A stretch of 64,000 bases of DNA from Oceanisphaera psychrotolerans (GTDB lineage: Bacteria > Pseudomonadota > Gammaproteobacteria > Enterobacterales > Aeromonadaceae): positions 62,001 through 126,000 of the forward strand of contig NZ_MDKE01000068.1 in the NCBI RefSeq assembly GCF_001870485.1, written 5' to 3'. A program made the position numbers and the translations under genes. Position 1 is the stretch's first letter; each line of letters opens with the position of its first letter. Under the pieces are notes generated by a model. The model had not been told where the DNA came from and did no database searches. It saw only the letters and a program-made list of their open reading frames with translations. This document shows, one piece after another, positions 8,486 through 17,391 of this stretch.

Positions 8486-8862
8486 AGAATATCCATAACT
8501 GGGGGGATAATGACGATATAGTCCGGGTAGATCGGGAATTTATTACAGTATTTATGGATTTATTTGGAATAAGGAAAGGTTAGCGGGAAAGAGGGGCATG
8601 TGGGAGTTCAGTCGCTCGCGATATGCGGTATCTACAGCCAGGTTGCATCCCACAAAGCCTGTTTGCCTATCGTGTTGAGCAACAGTGTTGAGCACACCGG
8701 CCCTGAGCGACCGGGCAGCAAGGTATCATGACTCCGGTATCGAGCCGAAAGGGATGATGACCTGACACCGGTCCATGGCCCGATGGATAACCGGACTCGC
8801 GCTTCGGCTCCCAGTGGGAGCCGCTTCCTGCTATTATCGGCAGAGGATGAAAGGAGGGCGTT
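8486..8862. other. Intergenic region between divergent arsS and ybaN
   Basis: 377 bases without a convincing gene. It should hold the arsS-operon promoter (minus) and the ybaN promoter (plus). The half next to arsS is AT-rich (8500-8580). A perfect 7-bp hairpin (GGCTCCC, loop AGT, GGGAGCC) lies at 8806-8822, 41 bases before ybaN; it has no T-run and is not a standard terminator. No tRNA or recognised riboswitch is seen. Confidence 0.5.
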
Positions 8863-9255
8863 ATGCGCATATTGTTTGCCCTGCTTGGCAGTGTTTCGTT
8901 GGGGTTGGGGGTGCTGGGGGCGTTTTTGCCGGTGCTGCCGACCACACCTTTCGTGTTGCTGGCGGCATTTCTGTTCGGCAAGTCGTCACCCCGGGTGCAC
9001 GGCTGGCTGGTAAATCACCCCTGGTTTGGCGGCATGATCCGCGACTGGCAGGCTCATCGCGGCCTGCGTGCCCATGTACGGCGCCGGGCCCTGTGGATGA
9101 TGGCGCTCAGCTTCGGCTTTTCCATTTATATCGTGCCCCTGTGGCAGGTCAAAGTGGGGCTGGTGCTGACATTTTTGGCCCTGCTGCTGTGGTTTTTGCG
9201 CTTACCCCTGGTACCCGACTCCCCGGCGGTTGCATTGAAGCAGACTAGGCCCTAA
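8863..9255 (+). CDS. ybaN: YbaN family inner-membrane protein (DUF454)
   Basis: 130 residues with a strong Shine-Dalgarno sequence (AAAGGAGG) ahead of the ATG. The N-terminus MRILFALLGSVSLGLGVLGA and the motif LPVLPTTPFVLLAAFLFGKSS are diagnostic of DUF454; a second hydrophobic pair covers residues 78-112. It is an integral inner-membrane protein of unknown function. The order ybaN, apt, dnaX, ybaB, recR matches the E. coli chromosome, which supports the name. Confidence 0.9.
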   Translation: MRILFALLGSVSLGLGVLGAFLPVLPTTPFVLLAAFLFGKSSPRVHGWLVNHPWFGGMIRDWQAHRGLRAHVRRRALWMMALSFGFSIYIVPLWQVKVGLVLTFLALLLWFLRLPLVPDSPAVALKQTRP

Positions 9256-9325
9256 GCTAGCCGCCATTCAACCTTATATGCCATGCCCGTGCCGTGTCCG
9301 GGCCTAACAAGGCTGCCTGTCTATT

Positions 9326-9871
9326 ATGAAACAAGAAACCCTTAAACTGATTGCCGACAGCATCACCTCCATTCCTGATTACCCTAAAGAAGGCATCGTT
9401 TTTCGCGATATCACCAGCCTGGTGGAGAGCGCCGATGCGTTCAAGGCGACGATTGATGCCCTGGTGGAGCTGTATCGACATTCCGGTATCGACAAGGTGC
9501 TGGGTACCGAAGCCCGCGGCTTTATCTTTGGCGCACCGGTCGCGGCGGCGCTGGGAGTGGGCTTCATTCCTGCCCGCAAACCCTCCAAGTTGCCCCGCGA
9601 AGTCATTGAGGTGCCTTATGATCTGGAGTATGGCCAGGATCGGTTGCAGATTCATGTGGACTCTATTGCACCCGGTGAGAAGGTGCTGATCATCGACGAT
9701 TTGCTGGCCACCGGTGGCACAGTGGAAGCGGCGATCAAGCTGGTACGCCGCTGCGGCGGCGAGGTGCAGGACGCCGCCTTTGTCATAACCCTGCCGGCCC
9801 TGGGGGGCTTGCAACGATTGAACGCGCTGGGCATCCGGGTGACCAGCCTGGTTCAGTTTGACGGTCATTAA
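9326..9871 (+). CDS. apt: Adenine phosphoribosyltransferase
   Basis: 181 residues, close to the usual 180. It converts adenine and PRPP to AMP in purine salvage, in the cytoplasm. The PRPP-binding motif [13 protein letters not shown] lies near residue 120, and the N-terminal segment [15 protein letters not shown] is typical of bacterial Apt. It is only six bases upstream of dnaX, so the two are very likely cotranscribed, as in E. coli. Confidence 0.97.
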   Translation: MKQETLKLIADSITSIPDYPKEGIVFRDITSLVESADAFKATIDALVELYRHSGIDKVLGTEARGFIFGAPVAAALGVGFIPARKPSKLPREVIEVPYDLEYGQDRLQIHVDSIAPGEKVLIIDDLLATGGTVEAAIKLVRRCGGEVQDAAFVITLPALGGLQRLNALGIRVTSLVQFDGH

Positions 9872-9877
9872 TCGACC

Positions 9878-12337
9878 ATGAGCTATCAGGTTCTTGCCAG
9901 AAAATGGCGGCCCCGGCGCTTTGCCGATGTGGTGGGCCAGCAACATGTGCTGACCGCCCTGATCAACGCCCTGTCACAGGGGCGCCTGCATCATGCCTAT
10001 CTGTTCAGCGGCACCCGGGGGGTGGGCAAGACTTCCATCGCCCGGCTGTTGGCCAAGGCGCTGAATTGTGACACCGGCATCACCCCCGAGCCCTGTGGCC
10101 AGTGTTCCAGTTGTCTGGAAATAGAGCAGGGTCGTTTCGTCGACTTGCTGGAGATCGATGCGGCCAGTCGGACCAAGGTGGAAGATACCCGCGAACTGCT
10201 GGACAACGTGCAGTATCAGCCGGCGAGAGGTCGTTTCAAGGTCTATCTGATCGATGAAGTGCACATGCTTTCCCGTCACAGCTTCAATGCGCTGCTGAAA
10301 ACCCTGGAAGAGCCGCCGCCTCACGTCAAGTTTCTGCTGGCCACCACGGATCCGCAGAAGCTGCCAATCACCATTCTGTCCCGTTGCCTGCAGTTTCACC
10401 TGAAGAGCCTGGAGCCCGAGCTTATCGATGGCCAGCTGCATCATATTCTGCAGCAAGAGCAACTCCCGTTTGAACCCGAGGCGACCGCCGCCCTGGCGCG
10501 CGCCGCCGATGGCAGCCTGCGTGATGCCCTGAGCCTGACCGATCAGGCGCTGGCCTTCGGTAACGGCGAAGTTAGGCTGGCGCTGGTCGAGTCGATGCTG
10601 GGCAACCTCAACCGCAGCCAGTTGCTGGCGCTGGTAGAGGCGGTGCTGGCCGGTGATGGGGAAGCCCTGCTGGCACGGGTGGCCCAGCTGGCGACCATGG
10701 GGCCGGATTACGATCAGATCCACAAAGAGCTGATTGCCTTCTGGCATCAGCTGGCGCTGGCGCAGGTGGTTCCGGCGCAGCAGTTGCCTTATGCCGCCGA
10801 GCTCAACCGGCTGGCGCCGTTGGTTCCGGCCGAGCAGATACAGCTCTATTACCAGATTTGCCTTCAGGGTCGTAAAGACCTGCCGTTTGCACCGGATGGT
10901 CGCTCGGCGCTGGAAATGACGCTGTTGCGTACCCTGGCGTTTCGCCCGGATGCGGCGGTTGCCACCACTTCCGGCTCTGCAGCTCCCCGGTCGGTAGCCG
11001 ACGCGTCCGGAGCTTCCGCGCCAAAAAAGCCTGAGCCGCCCACATCCGATGCCGCAGCACAAGATGCGGACGAAGATGATCAGATGGCGGCCAAATTGTG
11101 GCAGGAACAGGACGAAATTCTGACCGAAGCGGGGCGCCTGGGTCATGCTTCTCAGCCTCAGCCTCAGCCTCAGCCTCAGCCTCAGCCTCAGCCTCAGGAG
11201 CCGCAAGGTGTTCCGCAAGCACCGGCGGCAGACGAAGCGTCCTTGCCGCCGACGCCTCCGAATTCGGCAGCGCCAGTCACCGAGGCCAACACAACGGTTG
11301 CAGCGTCTTCGACTGCACGGCCATCGGCGCCAGTAGCAGCGGCACCGGAAGCCGCCGCTTCTCGGGTTTCAGCGGCTGCGACGGCAACCGAAAACGTCAC
11401 CGACGAGGCCGCGGCCGAGGTGGCCCGCATTCGTCGGCTGCTGCAAACCCGTAACCGGCTGCGCAGTCAGGAACCGGCCAAGGCGGCCGAGCCGGACAAA
11501 CCTGCGAGCAGAACCATGGCCGTCACGCCGCCGACCAGGCCGGCATCAGTGTCTGAGGCCGCTACACCGGCGGCGGTGACACCGGCTCCGGGCCAGGCCC
11601 GGCCGGATAGCGTGCGGATGCCGAGGGAGGCGCAGGGCGGCGGTGGTTCAGACTCCCGGCCCGTGACCGGGGCAGAGGAACTGCCGCCGCTCGATGCCTA
11701 CGAGGACATGCCCTGGGATGACGATGATACGCCGCCCTGGCAGGACGAACCGGTCGCCCCCCGGCCAACGATGGCACCAACGACCAGACCGATGCCTCCG
11801 GCCAGTCAATCGGCGGCAACAGCCGGCAAGGCCGAGCGCTCGGTGAGCAAGCCGGCCGCGGAGCCCCCGCGGCCCGGCTCCTCCCGAGTCCGGGCAACAG
11901 CGAGTCCGTCTCAGCCCGGACCCGAACCCCTGAAGGCGGCAAGCCTGTTGCCCGAGGCCGAGGACGAGTGGACCCGACTGGTGGCAAAACTGCCGCTGGG
12001 CGGCCTGTTGCGCCAGCTGGCGATGCACAGCACCCTGGAGAGAAATGAAAACCGGTGGCAACTCTGGCTGCGTCCGGCGCACCGCCACCTGCTGACCGAC
12101 AAGACCCGGCAAGAGCTGGAGGCGGCGATTAACGGTCAGCAGCCGGAGCCGGTCAGCTTGCAGGTGGACATCGGCGAGCAGGGCGGAGAAACCCCGTTTG
12201 AAATCGAGCAATTGCTGTATCAGGCGGCCAAAGAGCGCGCCAAAGGTGAAATCGAGGCCGATGATGCGGTACAATTTTTCATATCGCGCTTCGCGGCCGT
12301 GCTCGACAGCGACAGCATAGAACCCATGGCGCTGTAA
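9878..12337 (+). CDS. dnaX: DNA polymerase III subunit tau (and gamma by frameshift)
   Basis: 819-residue clamp-loader ATPase. Walker A GTRGVGKTS lies at residues 45-53, zinc cysteines at 64, 73, 76 and 79 exactly as in E. coli, Walker B/SRC region LIDEVHML near 125, and the sensor region ATTDPQKLPITILSRC near 158. The AAA+ and collar domains end near residue 365. A long Ala/Pro/Gln-rich linker follows (about 380-680), longer than in E. coli (643 residues in all), and then the C-terminal tau domain (from about 690), which binds DnaB and the alpha subunit. A -1 frameshift signal at codons 382-384 should produce the short gamma form. Likely cotranscribed with apt. Confidence 0.97.
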   Translation: MSYQVLARKWRPRRFADVVGQQHVLTALINALSQGRLHHAYLFSGTRGVGKTSIARLLAKALNCDTGITPEPCGQCSSCLEIEQGRFVDLLEIDAASRTKVEDTRELLDNVQYQPARGRFKVYLIDEVHMLSRHSFNALLKTLEEPPPHVKFLLATTDPQKLPITILSRCLQFHLKSLEPELIDGQLHHILQQEQLPFEPEATAALARAADGSLRDALSLTDQALAFGNGEVRLALVESMLGNLNRSQLLALVEAVLAGDGEALLARVAQLATMGPDYDQIHKELIAFWHQLALAQVVPAQQLPYAAELNRLAPLVPAEQIQLYYQICLQGRKDLPFAPDGRSALEMTLLRTLAFRPDAAVATTSGSAAPRSVADASGASAPKKPEPPTSDAAAQDADEDDQMAAKLWQEQDEILTEAGRLGHASQPQPQPQPQPQPQPQEPQGVPQAPAADEASLPPTPPNSAAPVTEANTTVAASSTARPSAPVAAAPEAAASRVSAAATATENVTDEAAAEVARIRRLLQTRNRLRSQEPAKAAEPDKPASRTMAVTPPTRPASVSEAATPAAVTPAPGQARPDSVRMPREAQGGGGSDSRPVTGAEELPPLDAYEDMPWDDDDTPPWQDEPVAPRPTMAPTTRPMPPASQSAATAGKAERSVSKPAAEPPRPGSSRVRATASPSQPGPEPLKAASLLPEAEDEWTRLVAKLPLGGLLRQLAMHSTLERNENRWQLWLRPAHRHLLTDKTRQELEAAINGQQPEPVSLQVDIGEQGGETPFEIEQLLYQAAKERAKGEIEADDAVQFFISRFAAVLDSDSIEPMAL
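11023..11029 (+). promoter_or_regulatory. dnaX programmed -1 frameshift heptamer A AAA AAG
   Basis: In the zero frame the codons read CCA AAA AAG CCT GAG. The heptamer A-AAA-AAG is the E. coli dnaX slippery sequence in the same phase. After a -1 slip the next codons are GCC TGA, so translation ends after one residue, giving a gamma-like product of 385 residues. A Shine-Dalgarno-like GGAG lies 10 bases upstream (11009-11012), where E. coli has its stimulatory site. Downstream, GCCGCC at 11035-11040 can pair with GGCGGC at 11086-11091, enclosing a small hairpin at 11052-11069. That stem is a weaker candidate for the stimulator. Confidence 0.85.
11153..11197 (+). repeat. CAGCCT hexanucleotide tandem repeat (Gln-Pro) in dnaX
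   Basis: Seven copies of CAGCCT plus a final CAG, perfect and in frame, encoding alternating Gln-Pro in the flexible tau linker. Each unit is two codons, so slippage would change linker length without disturbing the frame. Confidence 0.95.
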
Positions 12338-12379
12338 CGGTGCCGTGTTTATTTATCCATTAATCAAGAGTGAGCATAT

Positions 12380-12709
12380 ATGTTTGGTAAAGGTGGAATG
12401 GGCAATATCATGAAGCAGGCCCAGCAGATGCAGGAAAAAATGCAGAAGCTGCAAGAAGAACTGGCCCAGCTGGAAGTCGTTGGCGAGGCCGGTGCCGGCC
12501 TGGTTAAAGTCACCATGACCGGCAGCCACTCGGTACGTCGTGTCGAGCTGGACGACACCCTGCTGCAAGACGACAAGGAGCTGCTCGAAGATCTGCTGGC
12601 CGCCGCCGTTAACGACGCCGTGCGCCGCGTGGAAGAGCAGAACAAGACCCGCATGGGCGAGTTGACCGGCGGCATGCAATTGCCACCGGGCTTCAAGATG
12701 CCGTTTTAA
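12380..12709 (+). CDS. ybaB: YbaB/EbfC family nucleoid-associated protein
   Basis: 109 residues, the usual size. The N-terminal region [18 protein letters not shown] leads into a long amphipathic helix, and the C-terminus ends [13 protein letters not shown] as in E. coli YbaB. The protein is a small dimeric DNA-binding factor of the nucleoid with no known enzymatic role. It lies between dnaX and recR, its conserved position in many proteobacteria, and is probably part of that transcript. Confidence 0.96.
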   Translation: MFGKGGMGNIMKQAQQMQEKMQKLQEELAQLEVVGEAGAGLVKVTMTGSHSVRRVELDDTLLQDDKELLEDLLAAAVNDAVRRVEEQNKTRMGELTGGMQLPPGFKMPF

Positions 12710-12725
12710 GGCTTCAGCCTTGTTC

Positions 12726-12753
12726 GCAAGCCGGGAGCAAAGCCCCGGCTTGC
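12726..12753 (+). other. Strong hairpin between ybaB and recR
   Basis: A perfect 10-bp stem (GCAAGCCGGG with CCCGGCTTGC) and an 8-base loop. The following sequence CGCTTTCTGCCC is only weakly T-rich. It may be a partial terminator or an mRNA-stability element separating ybaB from recR. Confidence 0.55.
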
Positions 12754-12800
12754 CGCTTTCTGCCCACCCGTTTTCCGCTTTTTATCTCCCGAGTGACCTC

Positions 12801-13406
12801 ATGCGTTTTAGCCCCCTGTTGGATGAATTGATCAAGAGTCTGCAAGTGCTGCCCGGGGTTGGGCCCAAGTCGGCCCAGCGGATGGCGTTTGCCCTGCTGG
12901 AGCGTCAGCGTGCCGGTGGTCGACGCCTGGCGCATGTGCTGGATCAGTCGCTGGAGAAGATTGGCCATTGTCGCCAGTGCCGTACCTTCACCGAAGAAGA
13001 GATTTGCCCGCTCTGTGCCAGCCCCAAGCGGGCGGTGAGCGGTCAGCTCTGTATCGTCGAAAGTCCGGCCGATGTGGTGGCCATCGAACAGACCGGCCAG
13101 TATCAGGGGCGTTATTTCGTCTTGATGGGGCACCTGTCCCCCCTCGACGGAGTGGGGCCGGAAGAGCTGGGACTGGACCGGCTGGCCGACTGGCTGGCCA
13201 CCGAATCGTTTGAAGAGTTGATCCTGGCCACCAACCCCACGGTGGAAGGGGAAGCCACCGCCTATTTTATTGCCGATATTGCCCGCAGCCACGGTGTCGG
13301 CGTCAGCCGTATCGCCCACGGCGTGCCCATCGGCGGCGAGCTGGAGCTGGTGGATGGCAATACCCTCAGCCATTCGCTGATGGGCCGCAAGAGCTTCGCC
13401 GATTAA
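12801..13406 (+). CDS. recR: Recombination mediator protein RecR
   Basis: 201 residues, identical in length to E. coli RecR. The ATG at 12801 was chosen because the family starts [20 protein letters not shown]; an upstream in-frame extension has no family match. Helix-hairpin-helix [12 protein letters not shown] lies near residue 16, a C4 zinc finger ([16 protein letters not shown]) near 57, then a TOPRIM domain from about 80 ([12 protein letters not shown]). It works with RecF and RecO to load RecA on gapped DNA. Confidence 0.97.
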   Translation: MRFSPLLDELIKSLQVLPGVGPKSAQRMAFALLERQRAGGRRLAHVLDQSLEKIGHCRQCRTFTEEEICPLCASPKRAVSGQLCIVESPADVVAIEQTGQYQGRYFVLMGHLSPLDGVGPEELGLDRLADWLATESFEELILATNPTVEGEATAYFIADIARSHGVGVSRIAHGVPIGGELELVDGNTLSHSLMGRKSFAD

Positions 13407-13423
13407 CGGAGCTTATCTCACCC

Positions 13424-14277
13424 TCACCCCTCACGTTTTTCCTGTAATACAAGCCGCTCAAGCGTGACCGTGCCGAGCCGGCCCAGGAGCTGGGCGGCAG
13501 CGTCATGCTGGCAAATGCCGGCATCGGCCTCGACCATCAGCGCCCGGTTGATGTTTGCCGGTGTGGCACCCTGTAGCATCAACTGGCTCAGGGCCAGTTG
13601 CATGGGACCCAGGCTCGGATTGAAGGCGGCGTTCTCCAGATAACGGCCCCGACACATCCGGCCATCATTCAGCAACAGCGCCACCCCGGCCCGGTTATGG
13701 CTGTAGGGGGCATAGCTGGCGTTGGCCTCGGCCAGTGCAGCCAGAACCAGGGATCCCGACTATCAACGGAGAGGGTACCTGCCGGGCCATTCAGCATGCC
13801 ATAGGACTGGCCAAGATCTGCCGGTCCAAAGGCATGGGGCAGCAGCGCGGCCAGGCTCAGGCGGGCATCTTCCAGCACCAGCGTGAGACACTCCTGATTC
13901 AGCTCTTGCATGAACTGACGGCAGTGGCCGCAGGGGCTGGCACTGACCACCACCCTGCGGATACCGGTTTCACCCCACAGGGTGGCATGACCGATGGCCG
14001 CTTGCTCCGCATGCAGGGCACTGTTGAGCGGTAAACCCTCGACCTCCAGATTGGCCCCCAGGTACCAGTGACCCGAGTTGCCCATCGCCAGGGCACCGAC
14101 CCGGAAGCCGGATACCGGCACCCGTGCCTTGTGCTGGGCCTGGGGCAACAGCGCCAGTGCCAGCGCGTCCTCTTCCAGGCTGGTGGCCTGGCAGAGGGCC
14201 GCAATCTGTGCGGGCGTGAAACGAACGAGGTCGGCAAACCCGAGCCCTTGCAGTGCGTGTTGGAGTGATAGCGTCAT
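13424..14277 (-). pseudogene. cdd: Cytidine deaminase, interrupted by one frameshift
   Basis: Two abutting minus-strand frames together match the two-domain E. coli-type Cdd (about 290 residues). The first part, from the ATG at 14277 (GGAG Shine-Dalgarno), holds the catalytic zinc site: HAEQAAIGHA with the catalytic Glu and SPCGHCRQFM with the metal cysteines. The second part holds the catalytically inactive C-terminal domain (YLENAAFNPSLGPMQ). Near 13748 one base is missing in GATCCCTGG; restoring one C gives LVLAALAEANASYAPYS in frame. Without repair the product ends after 202 residues. The enzyme deaminates cytidine to uridine. It sits downstream of yohJ-yohK as in E. coli. A sequencing deletion is more likely than decay. 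Confidence 0.85.
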
Positions 14278-14297
14278 CGGTTACTCCTTCTCTGGCT

Positions 14298-14987
14298 TCA
14301 GTACATCAACCAAAGATAAAGATGAAACAGCGGCGGGGCCAGTACGGCGGTAGCGATACCGCACACCACCATGGCCAGCGAGGCAAAGGCTCCTTGCACG
14401 GTACCGACCTCGGCGGCAGCGCCGGTGCCGATGGCATGAGCACTGGCGCCCATGGCCAGGCCCTGGGCCTCGGGGTGATGAATGCCGGCCAGCCGCAGCA
14501 GTGGAAAGCCGATCATGGCACCCATCATGCCGACGATGATCACCAGCCCTGCGGCGATGGCCGGTATGCCGCCCATCGACTGACTGACGCTCATGGCCAG
14601 CGGCGTGGTAATCGACTTGGTCGCGATGGAGGCGAGCAGCTGGGGCTGTGCCTGTACCAGGGCGCCGATCAGCAGGGTGGTGCATACCGAAATCAACACC
14701 GACAGGCTGCAGCACAACAGGATGGGCCCCAGTTGCCGGCGGATTTTGGCGGCCTGCTGGTACAACGGCAGGGCAAAGGCGACCACTGCCAGCTCCAGCA
14801 GCAGGCTAAGCGGCCTCATGCCGGCCTGATAATCGGCCGGATCCTGCCCGGTCAGCAACAACAGGGCGATGATGGCCAGTGCCGGCAGCAGGATGGTATT
14901 CACCAGCGGGCTTTTTACCTTGCGAGCCAGCTTCCTGGTCAGCAGGTAGCACAGTACTGTGAGTGGAATCGCCAGCCAGATCATCAT
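14298..14987 (-). CDS. yohK: LrgB/YohK family membrane protein
   Basis: 229 residues, almost entirely hydrophobic, with about eight membrane segments. The C-terminal part LAMGASAHAIGTGAAAEVG is the LrgB/CidB signature. In E. coli the partner YohJ-YohK pair is encoded just before cdd, as here. Proposed roles include murein hydrolase export control and, in some relatives, transport of small organic acids; neither is shown for this protein. The start overlaps the yohJ stop by four bases. Confidence 0.92.
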   Translation of the reverse strand: MMIWLAIPLTVLCYLLTRKLARKVKSPLVNTILLPALAIIALLLLTGQDPADYQAGMRPLSLLLELAVVAFALPLYQQAAKIRRQLGPILLCCSLSVLISVCTTLLIGALVQAQPQLLASIATKSITTPLAMSVSQSMGGIPAIAAGLVIIVGMMGAMIGFPLLRLAGIHHPEAQGLAMGASAHAIGTGAAAEVGTVQGAFASLAMVVCGIATAVLAPPLFHLYLWLMY

Positions 14988-15322
14988 GACTGCATCCTCT
15001 GATAGAGCCGGCCCACAACCAGCAGGATCAGCACCAGACCGCTGAGGGCGGTGCTGATAATCAGTCCCAGTCCATCGTTCAACAGGTCCACATAACCGAG
15101 CAGTCCGGCCGCGACCGGAATAAACAGTAACGCCATATGGCGGAGGATCAGCTGGCCGCCGTCATGGACCCAGCTCAGAGGAATGAGCTGGGTGTTGAGC
15201 AGAAAAAACAGCAGCAAAAGGCCGAGAATACTGCCGGGAAAGGCAAAGGGCAGCAGGGTAGCAAGACCCTTGCCTACCAGCAGGCAGGCCAGCAATATCG
15301 CAAAATCGCGTATCAGTTTCAT
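14984..15322 (-). CDS. yohJ: LrgA/CidA family protein YohJ
   Basis: 112 residues with four predicted membrane helices. The start at 15322 was chosen because MKLIRDFAILLACLLVG matches family N-termini; longer readings run back into the sbcB coding region. The motif FPGSILGLLLLFFLL is typical of LrgA/CidA holin-like proteins. It is translationally coupled to yohK (ATGA), and the two probably form one membrane complex. Confidence 0.9.
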   Translation of the reverse strand: MKLIRDFAILLACLLVGKGLATLLPFAFPGSILGLLLLFFLLNTQLIPLSWVHDGGQLILRHMALLFIPVAAGLLGYVDLLNDGLGLIISTALSGLVLILLVVGRLYQRMQS

Positions 15323-15332
15323 GATGTGGCTC

Positions 15333-16753
15333 TTACAGGGATTGAACATAACGGGCCACCGCCTGCAGCAGGACCAGTTTGGTTTCATCTTCCTGATGTT
15401 CGAGCACCAGTTGTTCCAGTCGGTGCATATAGGGTTCGGCCTGATCCGACAGCTGATCCTGACAATGCTGTCGCCAGCGCTGCCATTCCTGCTCATTCAG
15501 GGTGTGAGGGTAATTGCGGGCCCGATAGCGGAACAGCAGCTCGGGCAGGCGGGCATCATTAAACTGCAACGGCAGAGCGGAGAGTGCATCCGGCTTGCTG
15601 GTGCGGACCATGGCCATGGCCGCCTTGTCTGCATCGCTGAAAAAGCCTCCCTGATACAGCGCCGCATCCACATTGGTGACGGAAGGAAACTCCCGCTGCT
15701 GCTGATAGAGCGCCACCACCTTTTCGCGAATCTCCGGATGGCGGCGCAACAAATCCAGACTCTGGCGGCATTGTGCCCGGTCAATGCCCAGCTCGTCGGC
15801 TCTTTGCTCGGACAGGGCGGCCGCCTTGGCCAGCGCCGGGCATTTGTTGATATGCACCAGTTTTACCGGAACCGGTGCCAGCTCGCCGAGATCTTCCCGC
15901 CTGGTGTAGAGCCGTTCATGCAGTTGCTCCGGGGTCAGTTCGACCAGCGGCGTCAGATCCATGCTCAGGTTGACGCAAATGACCGCATTGGCGTTGTCCG
16001 GGTGCCAGGCCAGGGGCGCAATCCAGCTGGCACAGCCTTGCCAGGCAGAAAACATGCCGGACACATGTACCAGGGGTTTGCTGTTGATCACGTCAATCAG
16101 CGCCTTCACCTTGTGCTTGCTGCGCAGTTCGAACAGATAGTCGAACAACTTCGGCTGGGCCTGGCGCAGCAGCCGGGCGAGGGCGATGGTGGCACGCACG
16201 TCGCCAGGGCATCGTGAGCCTGGCCATGTTCGATGCCGTTGGCCTGGGTCAGTCGCTCCAGCCTGAAGCTCGGTTTGCCATCCTCGTCTTCCGGCCAGTT
16301 GATGCCGTCCGGGCGCAGGGCATAGAAGGTGCGCGCCACATCCAGCAAATCCCAGCGGGAGTTGCCCTGTTGCCAGCTGTAGGCATAGGGGTCGTAGAAG
16401 TTGCGATACAGGGTGTAACGGGTGACTTCATCGTCGAAGCGGATGTTGTTATAACCGACGATGCAGCTGTTGGCCTGGCTGAACTGCTCATGAATGCGGG
16501 CGATAAACTCGGCTTCACACAGCCCCTGCTGCTGAACGGTTTGCGGGGTGATACCGGTGATGAGCGTCGCCTCGGGTGAGGGCAGATAGTCGACCGGCAA
16601 CCGGCAGTAGAGCATCAGTGGCTCGCCAATCTCGTTCAGCTGGGCATCGGTTCGGATGCCGGCAAACTGTACCGGTCTGTCCAGCGCCGGATTGATGCCT
16701 GCGGTCTCGTAATCGTGAAAGAAAAATGTGGGCTGTGCTGCTTGGTCGCTCAT
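15333..16753 (-). pseudogene. sbcB: Exodeoxyribonuclease I, interrupted by one frameshift
   Basis: The ATG at 16753 opens the DnaQ-fold exonuclease domain: FFHDYETAGINPALDRPVQF carries the catalytic Asp-Glu pair, GYNNIRFDDEVTRYTLY follows, and HGQAHDALA holds the catalytic His-Asp. The frame then breaks near 16203, where GCGACGTG lacks one G. Restoring it gives DALADVRATIALARLL, and the second frame continues with the exonuclease I SH3-like and C-terminal domains to 15333. The total of about 474 residues matches E. coli ExoI (475). It degrades single-stranded DNA 3' to 5'. The frame loss is one of eight single-base deletions in this window and is probably an assembly error. Confidence 0.88.
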
Positions 16754-16912
16754 GGTGTCGTGGTGTCTTGTCGCTTTGGATCATGCCAGCGGTGAGTTGA
16801 TACCTGGCAGTATATCACCCTGCGGCGGCAGGCAGGGATGAACCGGGTCTAGGGTATCATCTTGTGACGGCGGCGGGCAAAGCGGGACCGAGCACCGGAA
16901 CCGGGGAACGGA

Positions 16913-16943
16913 ACAACAAAAAGGCCGGAGTTGCTCCGGCCTT
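16913..16943 (-). terminator. Rho-independent terminator after maoP-like gene
   Basis: Read on the minus strand, a perfect 10-bp stem (AAGGCCGGAG with CTCCGGCCTT, 3-base loop) is followed by TTTTTGTTGTT. It lies just downstream of the gene ending at 16954. Confidence 0.9.
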
Positions 16944-16953
16944 GATCACAATA

Positions 16954-17298
16954 TTATTCGGCGCTGTCTTCTACCGGCTCGTAGTCGTCGTCGCCGCTGC
17001 CTGATGCCATGGGCGAGCATAGACGATGCACTCGTTTGGGGCCGATGACCTTCAGGTATTTCAACCAGACCTTGGCATGACGGCTTTCCGTTGCGGCGCC
17101 TTGTTGAACCTGTTCAAAAAAACGTTGTTCTTCATCGCAATTCGGCGCCCGTTGCCCGGTATACAGCCCCAGCATGGCGTGGCCGGACTGCTCAAGCAGT
17201 TGTGCTTCCGCGACGGTGAACTCGCCACAACGACGCAGACCGCGAGGAAAATGGGCGAAGTCCTGAAACGGCTTGGATGACTCAAAGCTCATGTTCAT
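16954..17298 (-). CDS. maoP: MaoP (YifE) family macrodomain protein, DUF413
   Basis: 114 residues from the ATG at 17298, which is preceded by GAGTGAGA; a longer reading from 17373 adds residues unlike the family. The core HFPRGLRRCGEFTVAEAQLLEQ and the later WLKYLKVIGPKRVHRL are diagnostic of DUF413. In E. coli MaoP acts with the maoS site to set the Ori macrodomain, and it belongs to the gene set that co-occurs with Dam and MukBEF, which is also encoded in this window. The C-terminal tail is acidic (DDDYEPVEDSAE). No maoS-like site was identified. Confidence 0.88.
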   Translation of the reverse strand: MNMSFESSKPFQDFAHFPRGLRRCGEFTVAEAQLLEQSGHAMLGLYTGQRAPNCDEEQRFFEQVQQGAATESRHAKVWLKYLKVIGPKRVHRLCSPMASGSGDDDYEPVEDSAE

Positions 17299-17391
17299 TC
17301 TCACTCTATGTGGCTCTATGATTCGCGCAAAGTATGGCACTGCATCCCGGTACGCAAAATCAATTTTTTTCACGTTATATGAAAAATATTT

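Noticed and set aside
8806-8822. Terminator before ybaN
   Set aside because: A perfect hairpin but without a T-run, and no plus-strand gene upstream needs terminating there.
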